Of a stretch of DNA of 11,436 bases, positions 1 through 6,607 are shown piece after piece (the first letter of the stretch is position 1; every line of letters begins with the position of its first letter). The stretch is from positions 1 through 11,436 of the forward strand of contig DMCS01000006.1 of NCBI GenBank assembly GCA_003445715.1, in the 5' to 3' direction. The notes beneath the pieces were generated by a model, which saw nothing but the letters and a program-made list of their open reading frames with translations, was not told the origin of the DNA and did no database searches. This DNA comes from Candidatus Mesolinea sp. GTDB lineage: Bacteria; Chloroflexota; Anaerolineae; Anaerolineales; Anaerolineaceae. The position numbers were made by a program, and so were the translations under genes.

Positions 1-627
1 AACCTCTGCCTCCAGCCGCACCTCGCCTTCAGTGTGGAATTGGCGCAAGTGAACGTTCTCGATACGGGCATCATCAGCGCTCTCCAAGCGAATGTCTTTC
101 CAAATCCCGATAGGCGGGAGCTGCGGACCCCAATCCCAACCAAATTGACAGGGGGCTTTGCGTAAGTGTGGAGCACCAGGTAAACCTTGGGGAACCCCCT
201 GCATGTGGCGTACCTTCTCTCGCTCAGCGCAGTAACGCACTGGTGAGCTGAAAGTAATGCCAATTTCATTTTCTTTAGGTTTTAGGAGATCTTTCACATC
301 CCAGCGGAACTGGCGGAACATATTGGCTGTGCTTCCTAAGATAACTCCATTCAGGCTTACCGTCGCTAAGGTATCCAAGCCATCACAAACCAACCATATG
401 TGCGCTTGCTGAGCAAGTTCCACATCAACCCTAAAAATGCGGCGATATTCCCAATCGGATTCTGCAACCCATTGGACCTTTTTCTCGTTATCCCCCACGA
501 AAGGATCGGGGATGCGGCCCAAGGCAAATAAATCGGTATGCACTCCCCCGGGCACCGCCGCAGGCGCCCATTGTTCCATGCCAACCTGGCGAAATTCCCA
601 CGTTCCTGTAAGCATTTGTGTTTTCAT
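1..627 (-). CDS. Beta-mannosidase, GH2 family (N-terminal part, runs off the left edge)
   Basis: Reading the minus strand from the ATG at 627 gives 209 codons without a stop up to the window edge. The protein starts MKTQMLTGTWEFRQVG, then has PGGVHTDLFALGRIPDPFVG and DWEYRRIFRV, and near its end QFGWDWGPQLPPIGIWKDI. This last block is a hallmark of GH2 beta-mannosidases (sugar-binding jelly-roll domain leading into the Ig-like domain). These enzymes release terminal beta-D-mannose from manno-oligosaccharides. No signal peptide is visible, so it is probably cytoplasmic. An AAGGAG ribosome site lies about a dozen bases upstream of the ATG. The gene follows the ABC ATPase gene after 76 bp on the same strand and could be the last gene of that operon. 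The catalytic TIM barrel lies outside the window, so the catalytic glutamates cannot be checked. Confidence 0.9.
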   Translation of the reverse strand, partial: MKTQMLTGTWEFRQVGMEQWAPAAVPGGVHTDLFALGRIPDPFVGDNEKKVQWVAESDWEYRRIFRVDVELAQQAHIWLVCDGLDTLATVSLNGVILGSTANMFRQFRWDVKDLLKPKENEIGITFSSPVRYCAEREKVRHMQGVPQGLPGAPHLRKAPCQFGWDWGPQLPPIGIWKDIRLESADDARIENVHLRQFHTEGEVRLEAEV

Positions 628-703
628 GCAAAAATATGCTCCTTCTTGTCAGGCTATGGTTCCAAATGATGTAGATAAACAGCTGTTGAATAGAAATGCC
701 ATT

Positions 704-1531
704 CTATTCTGTGGAGTAGACCACTGTAGACAGATCCCATTCCTCCCGAATCTTGGGCACATCACTTATCAACCGTTTAGTATAGGCTTCCTTAGGGTGT
801 AATATTACTTCCTCAGCTGTACCGCTTTCCACAATCCTCCCCTTTTTCATGATGTATACCGTCTGAGAAAGGTAATAAGCCAAACCGATATCATGCGTAA
901 TAAAAATTAGGGTAGTGCCTTCTTCTGCATTCAGTTTCAGCAGCATATCTAAGATCGTTGCCCTTGAGCAGGCATCGATCATCGAGGTAGGCTCATCAGC
1001 AATTAAGATCTTGGGTTTGAGTAAGAATACACGCGCAATCATCAAGCGTTGCATCTGCCCACCCGAAAGTTCGAAAGGATATTTATTGGTCAGTTCCTCA
1101 AACTTCATGTTCACAAAGCTGCAAGCTTCACTCATCATGCGAATCTTTTCTTCGCGCGGTGTATTTTTCCCATCGCGCATGTTGATGCAATCCAGAAGAA
1201 CATCATCAATCTTTCGGAAGATATTAAACGAAGAATAAGGGTCCTGGAATATCGCTTGGATATTCTTCCAGTATTCCAATCGTTTCTTGTGCGTGCTGAT
1301 ATCCCGCTTTTTACCTAAGAAGTAAATCTCACCCTCAGTTGGCTCTGTGAGTCCTAATAGCAGCTTTGCCAAAGTGGTTTTCCCACTACCCGACTCGCCC
1401 ACAATCGAGACAATTTCTTTATTGTGAATCTCAAGCGACACATGATCAACTGCAAGTGTTTTGGTGCGCCCCATACCATATACTTTCGTCAACTCGACAC
1501 ACTTAAGGCATGACCCCGAACCGTTATCCAT
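704..1531 (-). CDS. Dipeptide/oligosaccharide ABC transporter ATP-binding protein, DppF/OppF type
   Basis: This is a 275-residue ATPase subunit of a peptide/nickel/oligosaccharide-type importer. Visible motifs in order are Walker A GESGSGKT (45-52), the Q-loop FQDPYSSFN (Q96), the signature LSGGQ (155-159), Walker B ILIADEP (175-181) and the switch histidine in ITHD (H213). The D-loop region reads TSMIDACSR instead of the usual TSALDVS. The C-terminus stops soon after the nucleotide-binding domain and lacks the cysteine-containing oligopeptide tail of its partner, which is common in the second ATPase of such pairs. The start is ATG 1531 with AAAGG nine bases upstream. It lies 26 bp after the stop of the other ATPase and 76 bp before the beta-mannosidase start, so the three are probably co-transcribed. 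Beside a beta-mannosidase, an oligosaccharide substrate is as likely as a peptide (inference). Confidence 0.93.
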   Translation of the reverse strand: MDNGSGSCLKCVELTKVYGMGRTKTLAVDHVSLEIHNKEIVSIVGESGSGKTTLAKLLLGLTEPTEGEIYFLGKKRDISTHKKRLEYWKNIQAIFQDPYSSFNIFRKIDDVLLDCINMRDGKNTPREEKIRMMSEACSFVNMKFEELTNKYPFELSGGQMQRLMIARVFLLKPKILIADEPTSMIDACSRATILDMLLKLNAEEGTTLIFITHDIGLAYYLSQTVYIMKKGRIVESGTAEEVILHPKEAYTKRLISDVPKIREEWDLSTVVYSTE

Positions 1532-1557
1532 TTTGATACGCCTTTCTTAATTCTTCT

Positions 1558-2535
1558 TCAGTAAAAAATGCAGCGATATGCACGTCCATTGCCTAGTTCC
1601 TGCATGTCAATCGTATGTATCTTTGTACACTGCGGAATAACATATTTACAGCGAGCCGCAAAGCGGCATCCAGAAGGCGGATCCTTAAGGTTAGGGGGAG
1701 CCCCAGGGATTGCGATGAGCTTCTGTTCCCGCATACCTTCCTCTGGCACGATGAGCGAGCCCATCAGCCCCCTAGAATAAGGATGCAGCGGATCGAGCAC
1801 CACTTCGTCAGCCGTACCCTTTTCCACGATTTGGCCGGCATACATGACCATAATGTCATCAACCACGTTATAAAGCAGCGGCAGCTCATGGGTGATAAAA
1901 ACCATCGCCTTGATAAAACCGCTCTGCATGAGGTCCACGAGCATCTTTATGACCATTTTTTGGCTGGTTACATCCAGGGCAGAGGAAGGTTCATCGGCAA
2001 TCAGTACCTTTGGCCCAAGAATAACAGAGACTGCAATCACCGTGCGTTGTTTCATTCCCCCCGAAAGCTCGACCGGATATTTGTATAATACTGATTCTGG
2101 CAGCCCGAGAAGTTTGAAGCGTTCCTTGGCAAGATTAAGAATCTCTTCTTTGGTCGCTTTGGGGTTATGAGCCCAAATCACATCCTGAATGAAATTGAGG
2201 ATCTTTTGGGTTGGGTTCAGCGCATTCATCGCCGATTGAGGTATATAGGAAATCTCTGTCCCTAAAATTTTGCGGCGGATGACATCTGGATCCATCTTGG
2301 TAATATTCTTTCCATCCAGGCAGATATCGCCGCTGACATAATGCAAGGGCGGAAAGTAGTAACCCATCATACTCAGCGCCAATGTCGACTTACCGCAGCC
2401 CGATTCTCCAGCAATACCTAATGATTTACCTTCTTCCACCTTTAATGAGACCCGATCAACTGCATAGACATCCTCGTGAAAACGGGTGACATACTTTGTA
2501 GAGAGTTCATTGACATCTAATAATACTTTAGGCAT
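1558..2535 (-). CDS. Dipeptide/oligosaccharide ABC transporter ATP-binding protein, DppD/OppD type
   Basis: This is the first ATPase of the importer. Numbered from the upstream GTG, Walker A GESGCGKS is at 45-52, the Q-loop at Q102 (YIPQSAMNALNP), the signature LSGGM at 159-163, Walker B VLIADEP at 179-185 and the switch histidine at H218. The C-terminal oligopeptide-transporter tail has GCRFAARC (291-298) plus Cys305 and Cys324. In characterised DppD proteins cysteines of this kind bind an iron-sulfur cluster. Two in-frame starts are possible: GTG at 2541 or ATG at 2535. ATG 2535 is preferred because the AGGTGA just before it can serve as ribosome site, whereas the GTG has none. The upstream permease fragment ends 9 bp before this ATG, an operon-like spacing. 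It would pair with the ATPase at 704-1531. Confidence 0.93.
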   Translation of the reverse strand: MPKVLLDVNELSTKYVTRFHEDVYAVDRVSLKVEEGKSLGIAGESGCGKSTLALSMMGYYFPPLHYVSGDICLDGKNITKMDPDVIRRKILGTEISYIPQSAMNALNPTQKILNFIQDVIWAHNPKATKEEILNLAKERFKLLGLPESVLYKYPVELSGGMKQRTVIAVSVILGPKVLIADEPSSALDVTSQKMVIKMLVDLMQSGFIKAMVFITHELPLLYNVVDDIMVMYAGQIVEKGTADEVVLDPLHPYSRGLMGSLIVPEEGMREQKLIAIPGAPPNLKDPPSGCRFAARCKYVIPQCTKIHTIDMQELGNGRAYRCIFY

Positions 2536-2544
2536 ATTCACCTG

Positions 2545-3087
2545 CTATTCACGTAAGGTCGGGTTGAATACCTGGTCAAGCCCAGTGTTCATCAGGTTCA
2601 TCGAAAAAGAGATTAGTGCAATCATAAGCAATACAGGTAGGTAAGCCCACCACTTTCCCATGATATGTGCCTGATAAATCATCGCCCAATTCATCATTAA
2701 CCCCAATGTAGGCACTTCTGTTGTGCGCGGTCCTAACCCTAAGATAGAAAGACTAGCTTCAGCAAGAATTGCCGATGAAATTTGCAGGATCAAAGCCATC
2801 ACCACGTAAGAAGCAATATAAGGGAAGATATCATGGGTAATGATATAGAAGATTGAGTGACCCGACAATTTAGAGAGGTTGACATGGTCACGATTGCGTA
2901 AGGACATGACCTGTGAGCGTACCGCCCTCGTAGTCCATACCCATGATGTAAGCCCAATCACCACGGCTATGGTGATAAGGGCTAAGCGGAAAATGGTCTT
3001 TCTCATGGGACCTCGAGTATGCCTTCCTTGAAAAGCGTGATTGATTATATTACCCCTTTCCACCAAGATTGTAGCGATTTTGCGCAA
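2545..3087 (-). CDS. ABC transporter permease, DppC type, 5'-truncated (probable pseudogene)
   Basis: The open frame gives at most 180 residues, whereas DppC-type permeases have about 280-300. The C-terminal part is well preserved: IAVVIGLTSWVWTTRAVRSQ, the coupling-helix region LSKLSGHSIFYIITHDIFP, then AEASLSILGLGPRTTEVPTL and the end NLMNTGLDQVFNPTLRE. This is the second half of the membrane domain, with about three transmembrane helices. The expected N-terminus, first helices and the GTDxxGRD-like segment are missing. The first 30 or so residues do not resemble a permease. The open frame begins with a TTG at 3087; ATG 3006 is an alternative start. Homology stops at roughly 2975-3000, where the oppositely oriented polysaccharide block begins, so this is a rearrangement breakpoint rather than a point mutation. 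An intact permease elsewhere would be needed for the two ATPases to work. Confidence 0.8.
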   Translation of the reverse strand: MRKIATILVERGNIINHAFQGRHTRGPMRKTIFRLALITIAVVIGLTSWVWTTRAVRSQVMSLRNRDHVNLSKLSGHSIFYIITHDIFPYIASYVVMALILQISSAILAEASLSILGLGPRTTEVPTLGLMMNWAMIYQAHIMGKWWAYLPVLLMIALISFSMNLMNTGLDQVFNPTLRE

Positions 3088-3102
3088 ATTGCCTTAATTA
3101 GA

Positions 3103-3132
3103 TTGCGTGAAAATGCCTATGCATGTTATAAT
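3103..3132 (+). promoter_or_regulatory. Promoter of the polysaccharide operon (extended -10)
   Basis: A TTGCGT -35 element (3103-3108) is followed by an 18-bp spacer and a perfect TATAAT (3127-3132). A TG at 3124-3125 makes it an extended -10 (TGnTATAAT). Transcription would start near 3139, leaving a leader of about 125 nt before the NusG-like gene. The complementary strand carries TGTTATTAT across the same bases (3136 down to 3128), so the site may also fire leftward into the permease fragment. Confidence 0.65.
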
Positions 3133-3138
3133 AACAGC

Positions 3139-3263
3139 TAATGAAAGAAAAAGGAGACTTTTCTTTTCTTAAAATTAGCATCTGCTACTGGACCACTAGT
3201 GGCAATTATGTCCCTAGTTAATCCTCCTAAGGCGGGGAATATCATTCTTTCGACGGAAAGCTT
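3139..3263 (+). promoter_or_regulatory. 5' leader of the NusG-like gene
   Basis: About 125 nt separate the predicted transcription start from the NusG-like ATG. It contains a purine-rich AAAGAAAAAGGAGA followed by CTTTTCTTTT that can fold back on it (3144-3170), a perfect 10-bp palindrome CCACTAGTGG (3193-3202), and CCTCCT (3223-3228), which can pair with the AGGAG at 3152-3156. A 26-codon frame, MKEKGDFSFLKISICYW onward, fills 3141-3221. Long leaders are common in operons controlled by RfaH, UpxY or LoaP-type factors. No known riboswitch was recognised. Confidence 0.35.
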
Positions 3264-3779
3264 ATGACCCTTCATTGGTACACCGTGCATTCTAAACCTA
3301 ATCAGGAACTGCTCCTCTGGAATCAGCTTCAGCAGAGGGAAGTGGAAAGCTACTTCCCCCGCCTAAAGCGCAAGCCGGTGAACCCAAGGGCGCGGCGTGA
3401 GGTGCCATACTTCCCCGGCTATATGTTTATCCGTGTGGACTTAGAGAGCTTCCCGCTTTCGAGGATTGCCTGGCTGCCAGGGATGCAGCGCCTGGTGGCA
3501 TTTGGCGGGCAGCCAGCTTGGCTAATGGATGAGGTGCTCGAGGCTATTCGTCGTCAGGTGGAGGTCGCCAATCAGGTTGCGCAGAATCCCCTGGCGGACA
3601 TACGTCGCGGTGATGTCGTACGCATCACGTGCGGACCGTTTGCCGGTTACGAAGCGATTTTTGACGCGCGCATTAACGGTGCGGAGCGCGTGCGCGTACT
3701 ATTGAAACTCTTGCAAAGCCAGCAGGTGAGCCTGGAAGTGCCTGCCACGGAGCTTGTGAGGGTGCGCGCCCGTTGCTGA
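3264..3779 (+). CDS. NusG-like transcription antitermination factor (RfaH/UpxY/LoaP type)
   Basis: This 171-residue protein has an N-terminal NGN domain (about 3-105) with WYTVHSKPNQE at the start and YFPGYMFIRVDLE in the middle, and a C-terminal KOW domain (about 113-166) with RRGDVVRITCGPFAGYEA. NGN binds RNA polymerase clamp and beta-lobe; KOW contacts ribosome or Rho in NusG relatives. It is shorter and more divergent than a housekeeping NusG. As first gene of a polysaccharide locus it fits the specialised paralogs that suppress termination in long capsule or antibiotic operons (family knowledge plus inference). The start ATG 3264 is preceded by GGAAAG only three bases away, a weak ribosome site. 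It is driven by the promoter at 3103-3132 and followed after 123 bp by the LCP gene. Its recognition element (ops-like DNA or hairpin RNA) could not be identified. Confidence 0.9.
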   Translation: MTLHWYTVHSKPNQELLLWNQLQQREVESYFPRLKRKPVNPRARREVPYFPGYMFIRVDLESFPLSRIAWLPGMQRLVAFGGQPAWLMDEVLEAIRRQVEVANQVAQNPLADIRRGDVVRITCGPFAGYEAIFDARINGAERVRVLLKLLQSQQVSLEVPATELVRVRARC

Positions 3780-3902
3780 GCTTTTAGGCACGCGAGCGTG
3801 TAATATTTCTCCCAGCCGGCATTTTGAGACATGTCGGATGGGCGGATGCTTTTAAGATGCTGAATGCTAAGCCCGTAAAATTAATCTTAGGGGGCGAGTG
3901 TT

Positions 3903-5024
3903 ATGCCCGATAAGCGCAATAGGCGCATAACCATGAGCTTATTGCTGCTGCTCGCAGCGGCGTCAGCTGGGATTTATTGGATCTGGAATAACCCACCCTT
4001 TGGCAAGCCCTTACCCATCCAGAGCTTGATCTCGGAGCAAGTCACCCCAGCGAGCGCGTTGATGGAAGCCGAATCCACGCTGGAATTCACGGCGACCCCG
4101 GAGGATGAGGCGGCTATTCCAGCCGATAGCGCCGCCGAGGATGCGGAGGTATTGCCAGCCCTGCCAGTGCAGGAAAGCGCGCAAGCAGAGGGCAGCCAAA
4201 CTCTCCACCAAACCGAGCAGCCTGTAGAGCAAGCTCCCTGCAGCGCCGCCGAAGTTATGACCGTAGCCGTCCTGGGCTTGGATGAAAATGAGCAAACGGA
4301 TGCCATTCGGCTGATGCGCCTGGACTTTGTGGAAGAACGTATCTCGGTTGTATCCATCCCCCGCGATTTTTGGGTGCCCATAGTGGATATGCAGGAACAC
4401 GGCATCGAATATGGGCGCATCAATTCGACGTATGCCTACGGTGAATATTTAGATGGCGCAGGCCGCGGGATTGAGTCGTTTGCTAAAAACATGCAAGCGA
4501 ACTTTGGCGTAAGTTTTGACCATTACCTCGTGCTCCACTTTGAAGACATCGAGAAATACATCGACCTGATCGGCGGCGTGGACGTGACGCTGGACCAGCC
4601 AGTCTTTGACCGAGAGCGGCGATTTAGCGCCGGCCAGCACCACTTCGATGGCGAAACTGCGGTGCTGTTCATGCGCATGCGCGAAGGCGATAGCGACTTT
4701 TACCGTGTGCGCCGGCAGTCACTGGTATTGACTGCGTTTTATAACAAAGTGATGCACGAATTGAACCTATGGCAGCAGATAAAGCTGGGCGTGGCCATCA
4801 TCAGCGACCGGTCTATCCAAACGTATTTTAGCATCAAGGATGCCTATGCGCTTGCCTGCCTGGCCGGCCGCATAGAGAGTGAGGATGTCGCTTTCATCGA
4901 GATCCCCAGTGACCTTTACCACCCGATGACCACGAACCGTGGCGCCTCCGTGATTATTCCCCACGAAGGGGTAGCCGGCTTTCTCCAGTCCGTGATGGAT
5001 GGGAGCTATGCGGGGGGAGAATAA
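3903..5024 (+). CDS. LytR-CpsA-Psr (LCP) family cell-envelope attachment protein
   Basis: A 373-residue protein with a short basic N-terminus, one transmembrane anchor (about 11-28, SLLLLLAAASAGIYWIW), an acidic Ala/Glu-rich spacer (about 40-115) and an extracytoplasmic LCP domain from about 118. Typical LCP features are VAVLGLDENEQTDAIRLMRL (D133, R139), VVSIPRDFWVPI (R154, D155), GRINSTYAYG, the segment FEDIEKYIDLIGGVDV, and the catalytic arginine block FMRMREGDSDFYRVRRQ (R258, R260, D265, R268). LCP enzymes transfer polyprenyl-diphosphate-linked glycopolymers onto peptidoglycan or another surface acceptor. The start ATG 3903 has AGGGGG eight bases upstream. Position in the locus suggests it attaches the polymer made by the downstream genes. 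The stretch after the stop is a boundary with the IS element, so transcription may not continue smoothly to the glycosyltransferases. Confidence 0.92.
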   Translation: MPDKRNRRITMSLLLLLAAASAGIYWIWNNPPFGKPLPIQSLISEQVTPASALMEAESTLEFTATPEDEAAIPADSAAEDAEVLPALPVQESAQAEGSQTLHQTEQPVEQAPCSAAEVMTVAVLGLDENEQTDAIRLMRLDFVEERISVVSIPRDFWVPIVDMQEHGIEYGRINSTYAYGEYLDGAGRGIESFAKNMQANFGVSFDHYLVLHFEDIEKYIDLIGGVDVTLDQPVFDRERRFSAGQHHFDGETAVLFMRMREGDSDFYRVRRQSLVLTAFYNKVMHELNLWQQIKLGVAIISDRSIQTYFSIKDAYALACLAGRIESEDVAFIEIPSDLYHPMTTNRGASVIIPHEGVAGFLQSVMDGSYAGGE

Positions 5025-5176
5025 CAGCGAGTTAATTTGGACGCTGTTTCAAGCTTCTTGGCAAAGTGATTTCCTATGAGGGCTCATCGGGATACATCCA
5101 CAATACAATGAAAGAAGCATAATGAGTACTACCCGGATTCTACGTCGCCGAATCAGTGAAGGAAAGATACTTTTAG

Positions 5177-5212
5177 AAAACAGCCCCTTTTTACCTCAAA
5201 AAAAGCTGTTTT
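5177..5212 (+). terminator. Terminator-like hairpin
   Basis: AAAACAGC (5177-5184) and GCTGTTTT (5205-5212) form a perfect 8-bp stem. Inside it, TTTTT and AAAAA can extend the pairing around a small ACCTC loop, and ATTTTTC follows soon after. It could end LCP transcription or shield the transposase from read-through. It may instead be a structural part of the IS end, because it lies inside the candidate left boundary. Confidence 0.4.
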
Positions 5213-5296
5213 GAGCAATTTTTCATCCGTTTTGAACCAAAATCGACACTTTTTGACCTATTTAAGATGTTCAAACAAGTGTTTTCAGGTTCGTAC

Positions 5297-5315
5297 TTTC
5301 ACCCAATGGGTGAAA
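5297..5315. repeat. Perfect palindrome upstream of the transposase
   Basis: TTTCACCC and GGGTGAAA flank a 3-nt AAT spacer (the stem can close to a single central base). A related but imperfect copy lies in inverted orientation downstream of the transposase (6759-6783). The site may be an operator for transposase expression or a transposase-binding subterminal repeat. Confidence 0.55.
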
Positions 5316-5823
5316 TAAAAACCACGAATAAAGATCACATGTTAAAATTGAAATAATGCGTATTTTTGTAGTAAAGGACGTTGAGGTGATCCATAAAATT
5401 GTTTTTGCAGCCAGGAATCTGACATCAAACGCGGGCTTGTTTCTACTGCTGGAAAATGCAAAGGCCAATGGGATTTTTGATCTGATTAACACCGGCCTTA
5501 TATTTGATCACCCATCGACCAACAAAATCAAGATGAACCACATCAAGACGATGCTCTGTGGCCATTTCATTAGGATCGATAGACTGGAAAGAATAAAACT
5601 TCTGCAAGGTGACCCGCTGGTTGAAGCGTTTGGAATTTCGGTGAAAGAACCTGAAACGGTATCACGGTTTTTGGGTAACTTCAACTTTAAAACAACACAA
5701 ATGATACGAGACATCAATTTCAAAGTTTTCAAAAAGTTGCTTGCTAAAAGCAGGTTAAAATCTATCACCATCGATATTGACAGCAGTGTGGTCAACGTGG
5801 AAGGTCACCAGGAAAGCGCAGTC

Positions 5824-5842
5824 ACTCGAAGAGTGCTACGCG
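5824..5842. repeat. Palindromic micro-insertion 1 (19 nt, out of frame)
   Basis: The 19 bases ACTCGAAGAGTGCTACGCG sit between codons for QESAV and KGYN. With the preceding C they contain the hairpin CACTC-GAA-GAGTG (5823-5835). The stem continues imperfectly to GCG...CGC (5816-5841) with one mismatch and one bulge. The length accounts for the +1 frame change. Its reverse complement matches the insertion at 6362-6379. Confidence 0.55.
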
Positions 5843-6361
5843 AAAGGATACAATCCAAAAAGGCCAGGGAACAACTGTTACAACATCCAGTTTGCCTTCT
5901 GTGATGAATTAAAGGCCTATATTACTGGCTTTGTGCGCAGCGGCAACACGTACACCGCAAACGGCGCTGCAGAACTGATCAAAGAAATCGTAGCCCAGAT
6001 CAAAACGGATGATTTGGAAATCCTGTTCCGCATGGACAGTGGGTACTTTGATGACGAAATTATTGAAACCATCGAATCGGCTGGTTGCCAGTATTTGATC
6101 AAGGGCAAAGAGTATCCAACGCTCACCTCTCAAGTAACAGCGCCAACCATTTCATTCGTTAAAGGTGAAGAAGGTAGGGAAATAACGGAGCTTGTTACAA
6201 AACTGGACACTTGGGACAAAGACAGGAGATTTGTTGTATCTCGCGTATTGAAACCAGAAAAAGACAGATCGCAATTATCTTTTCTGGAAGGTAACGATTT
6301 CGAATACTTCTATTTTGTGACCAATACTGAGATGGCTTCAGAAAAAGTGGTTGTTGCGTAC

Positions 6362-6379
6362 GCGAAGCGCTCTTCGAGA
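6362..6379. repeat. Palindromic micro-insertion 2 (18 nt, in frame)
   Basis: GCGAAGCGCTCTTCGAGA adds AKRSSR between VVAY and EKRGNAEN. It contains CGAAG-CGCT-CTTCG. Over 6361-6381 it matches the reverse complement of 5822-5842 at 18 of 21 positions, sharing CGCGnAGCnCTCTTCGAG. Confidence 0.55.
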
Positions 6380-6409
6380 GAAAAACGCGGCAATGCCGAA
6401 AATTACATA

Positions 6410-6427
6410 AGTACCCCAAAGGGGCAC
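6410..6427. repeat. Palindromic micro-insertion 3 (18 nt, in frame)
   Basis: AGTACCCCAAAGGGGCAC adds STPKGH between I and KEAK of the conserved IKEAK block. It folds as GTaCCCC-AAA-GGGGcAC with a single mismatch and a 3-nt loop. Confidence 0.55.
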
Positions 6428-6580
6428 AAGGAAGCCAAATATGACATGGCCGTTGGACATTTATTACTAAAATCGTTTTGGGCGAATGAGGCCATATTCC
6501 AAATGATGATGCTTTCATACAATCTGTTCTTGCTGTTCAAATTTGATTTTCTGAGCAGTTCTGAATTTCGGCAGCAAATC

Positions 6581-6607
6581 ACCTGTGCCTGCGGCACTGG
6601 CGCAGGT
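6581..6607. repeat. Palindromic micro-insertion 4 (27 nt, in frame)
   Basis: This GC-rich segment adds TCACGTGAG between QQI and KTFRLK. The ends ACCTGTGCC (6581-6589) and GGCGCAGGT (6599-6607) pair at eight of nine positions plus a wobble. An alternative inner hairpin GTGCC-TGC-GGCAC lies at 6585-6597. Its GC content stands out from the surrounding AT-rich transposase. Confidence 0.55.

Larger units (their letters stand above)
5025..5355. other. Gene-free stretch between the LCP gene and the transposase
   Basis: No convincing gene lies here. It holds remnants of the old intergenic region (5025-5131), a candidate IS left end CCCGGATTCTACGT (5132-5145), a hairpin (5177-5212), three TTTTGA motifs exactly 21 bp apart (5209, 5230, 5251), a TTTGAAC/GTTCAAA inverted repeat (5231-5237 with 5269-5275), and a perfect palindrome TTTCACCC-AAT-GGGTGAAA (5297-5315). 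Base composition becomes clearly more AT-rich from about 5160, consistent with entering the mobile element. Confidence 0.6.

Noticed and set aside
437..802. 121-residue plus-strand open frame
   Set aside because: It overlaps the well-supported beta-mannosidase and ABC ATPase genes on the other strand and resembles no protein family.
3231..3242. ops-like GGCGG ahead of the NusG-like gene
   Set aside because: Only the first five bases match the E. coli RfaH ops element and the rest diverges, so it is not better than chance.
3789..3800. CACGCGAGCGTG hairpin after the NusG-like gene as a terminator
   Set aside because: The stem is only four to five base pairs and the following bases are not a real U-tract.
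3974..4423. Minus-strand open frames opposite the LCP gene
   Set aside because: They lie entirely within the LCP coding region, have low-complexity Ser/Ala/Arg composition and no ribosome site.
5025..5131. 5' fragment of the CapK-type gene before the IS element
   Set aside because: All three plus-strand frames are interrupted and none resembles the CapK N-terminal domain.
5508..5795. 95-residue minus-strand frame inside the transposase
   Set aside because: It is the antisense of conserved transposase codons and has no recognisable domain.
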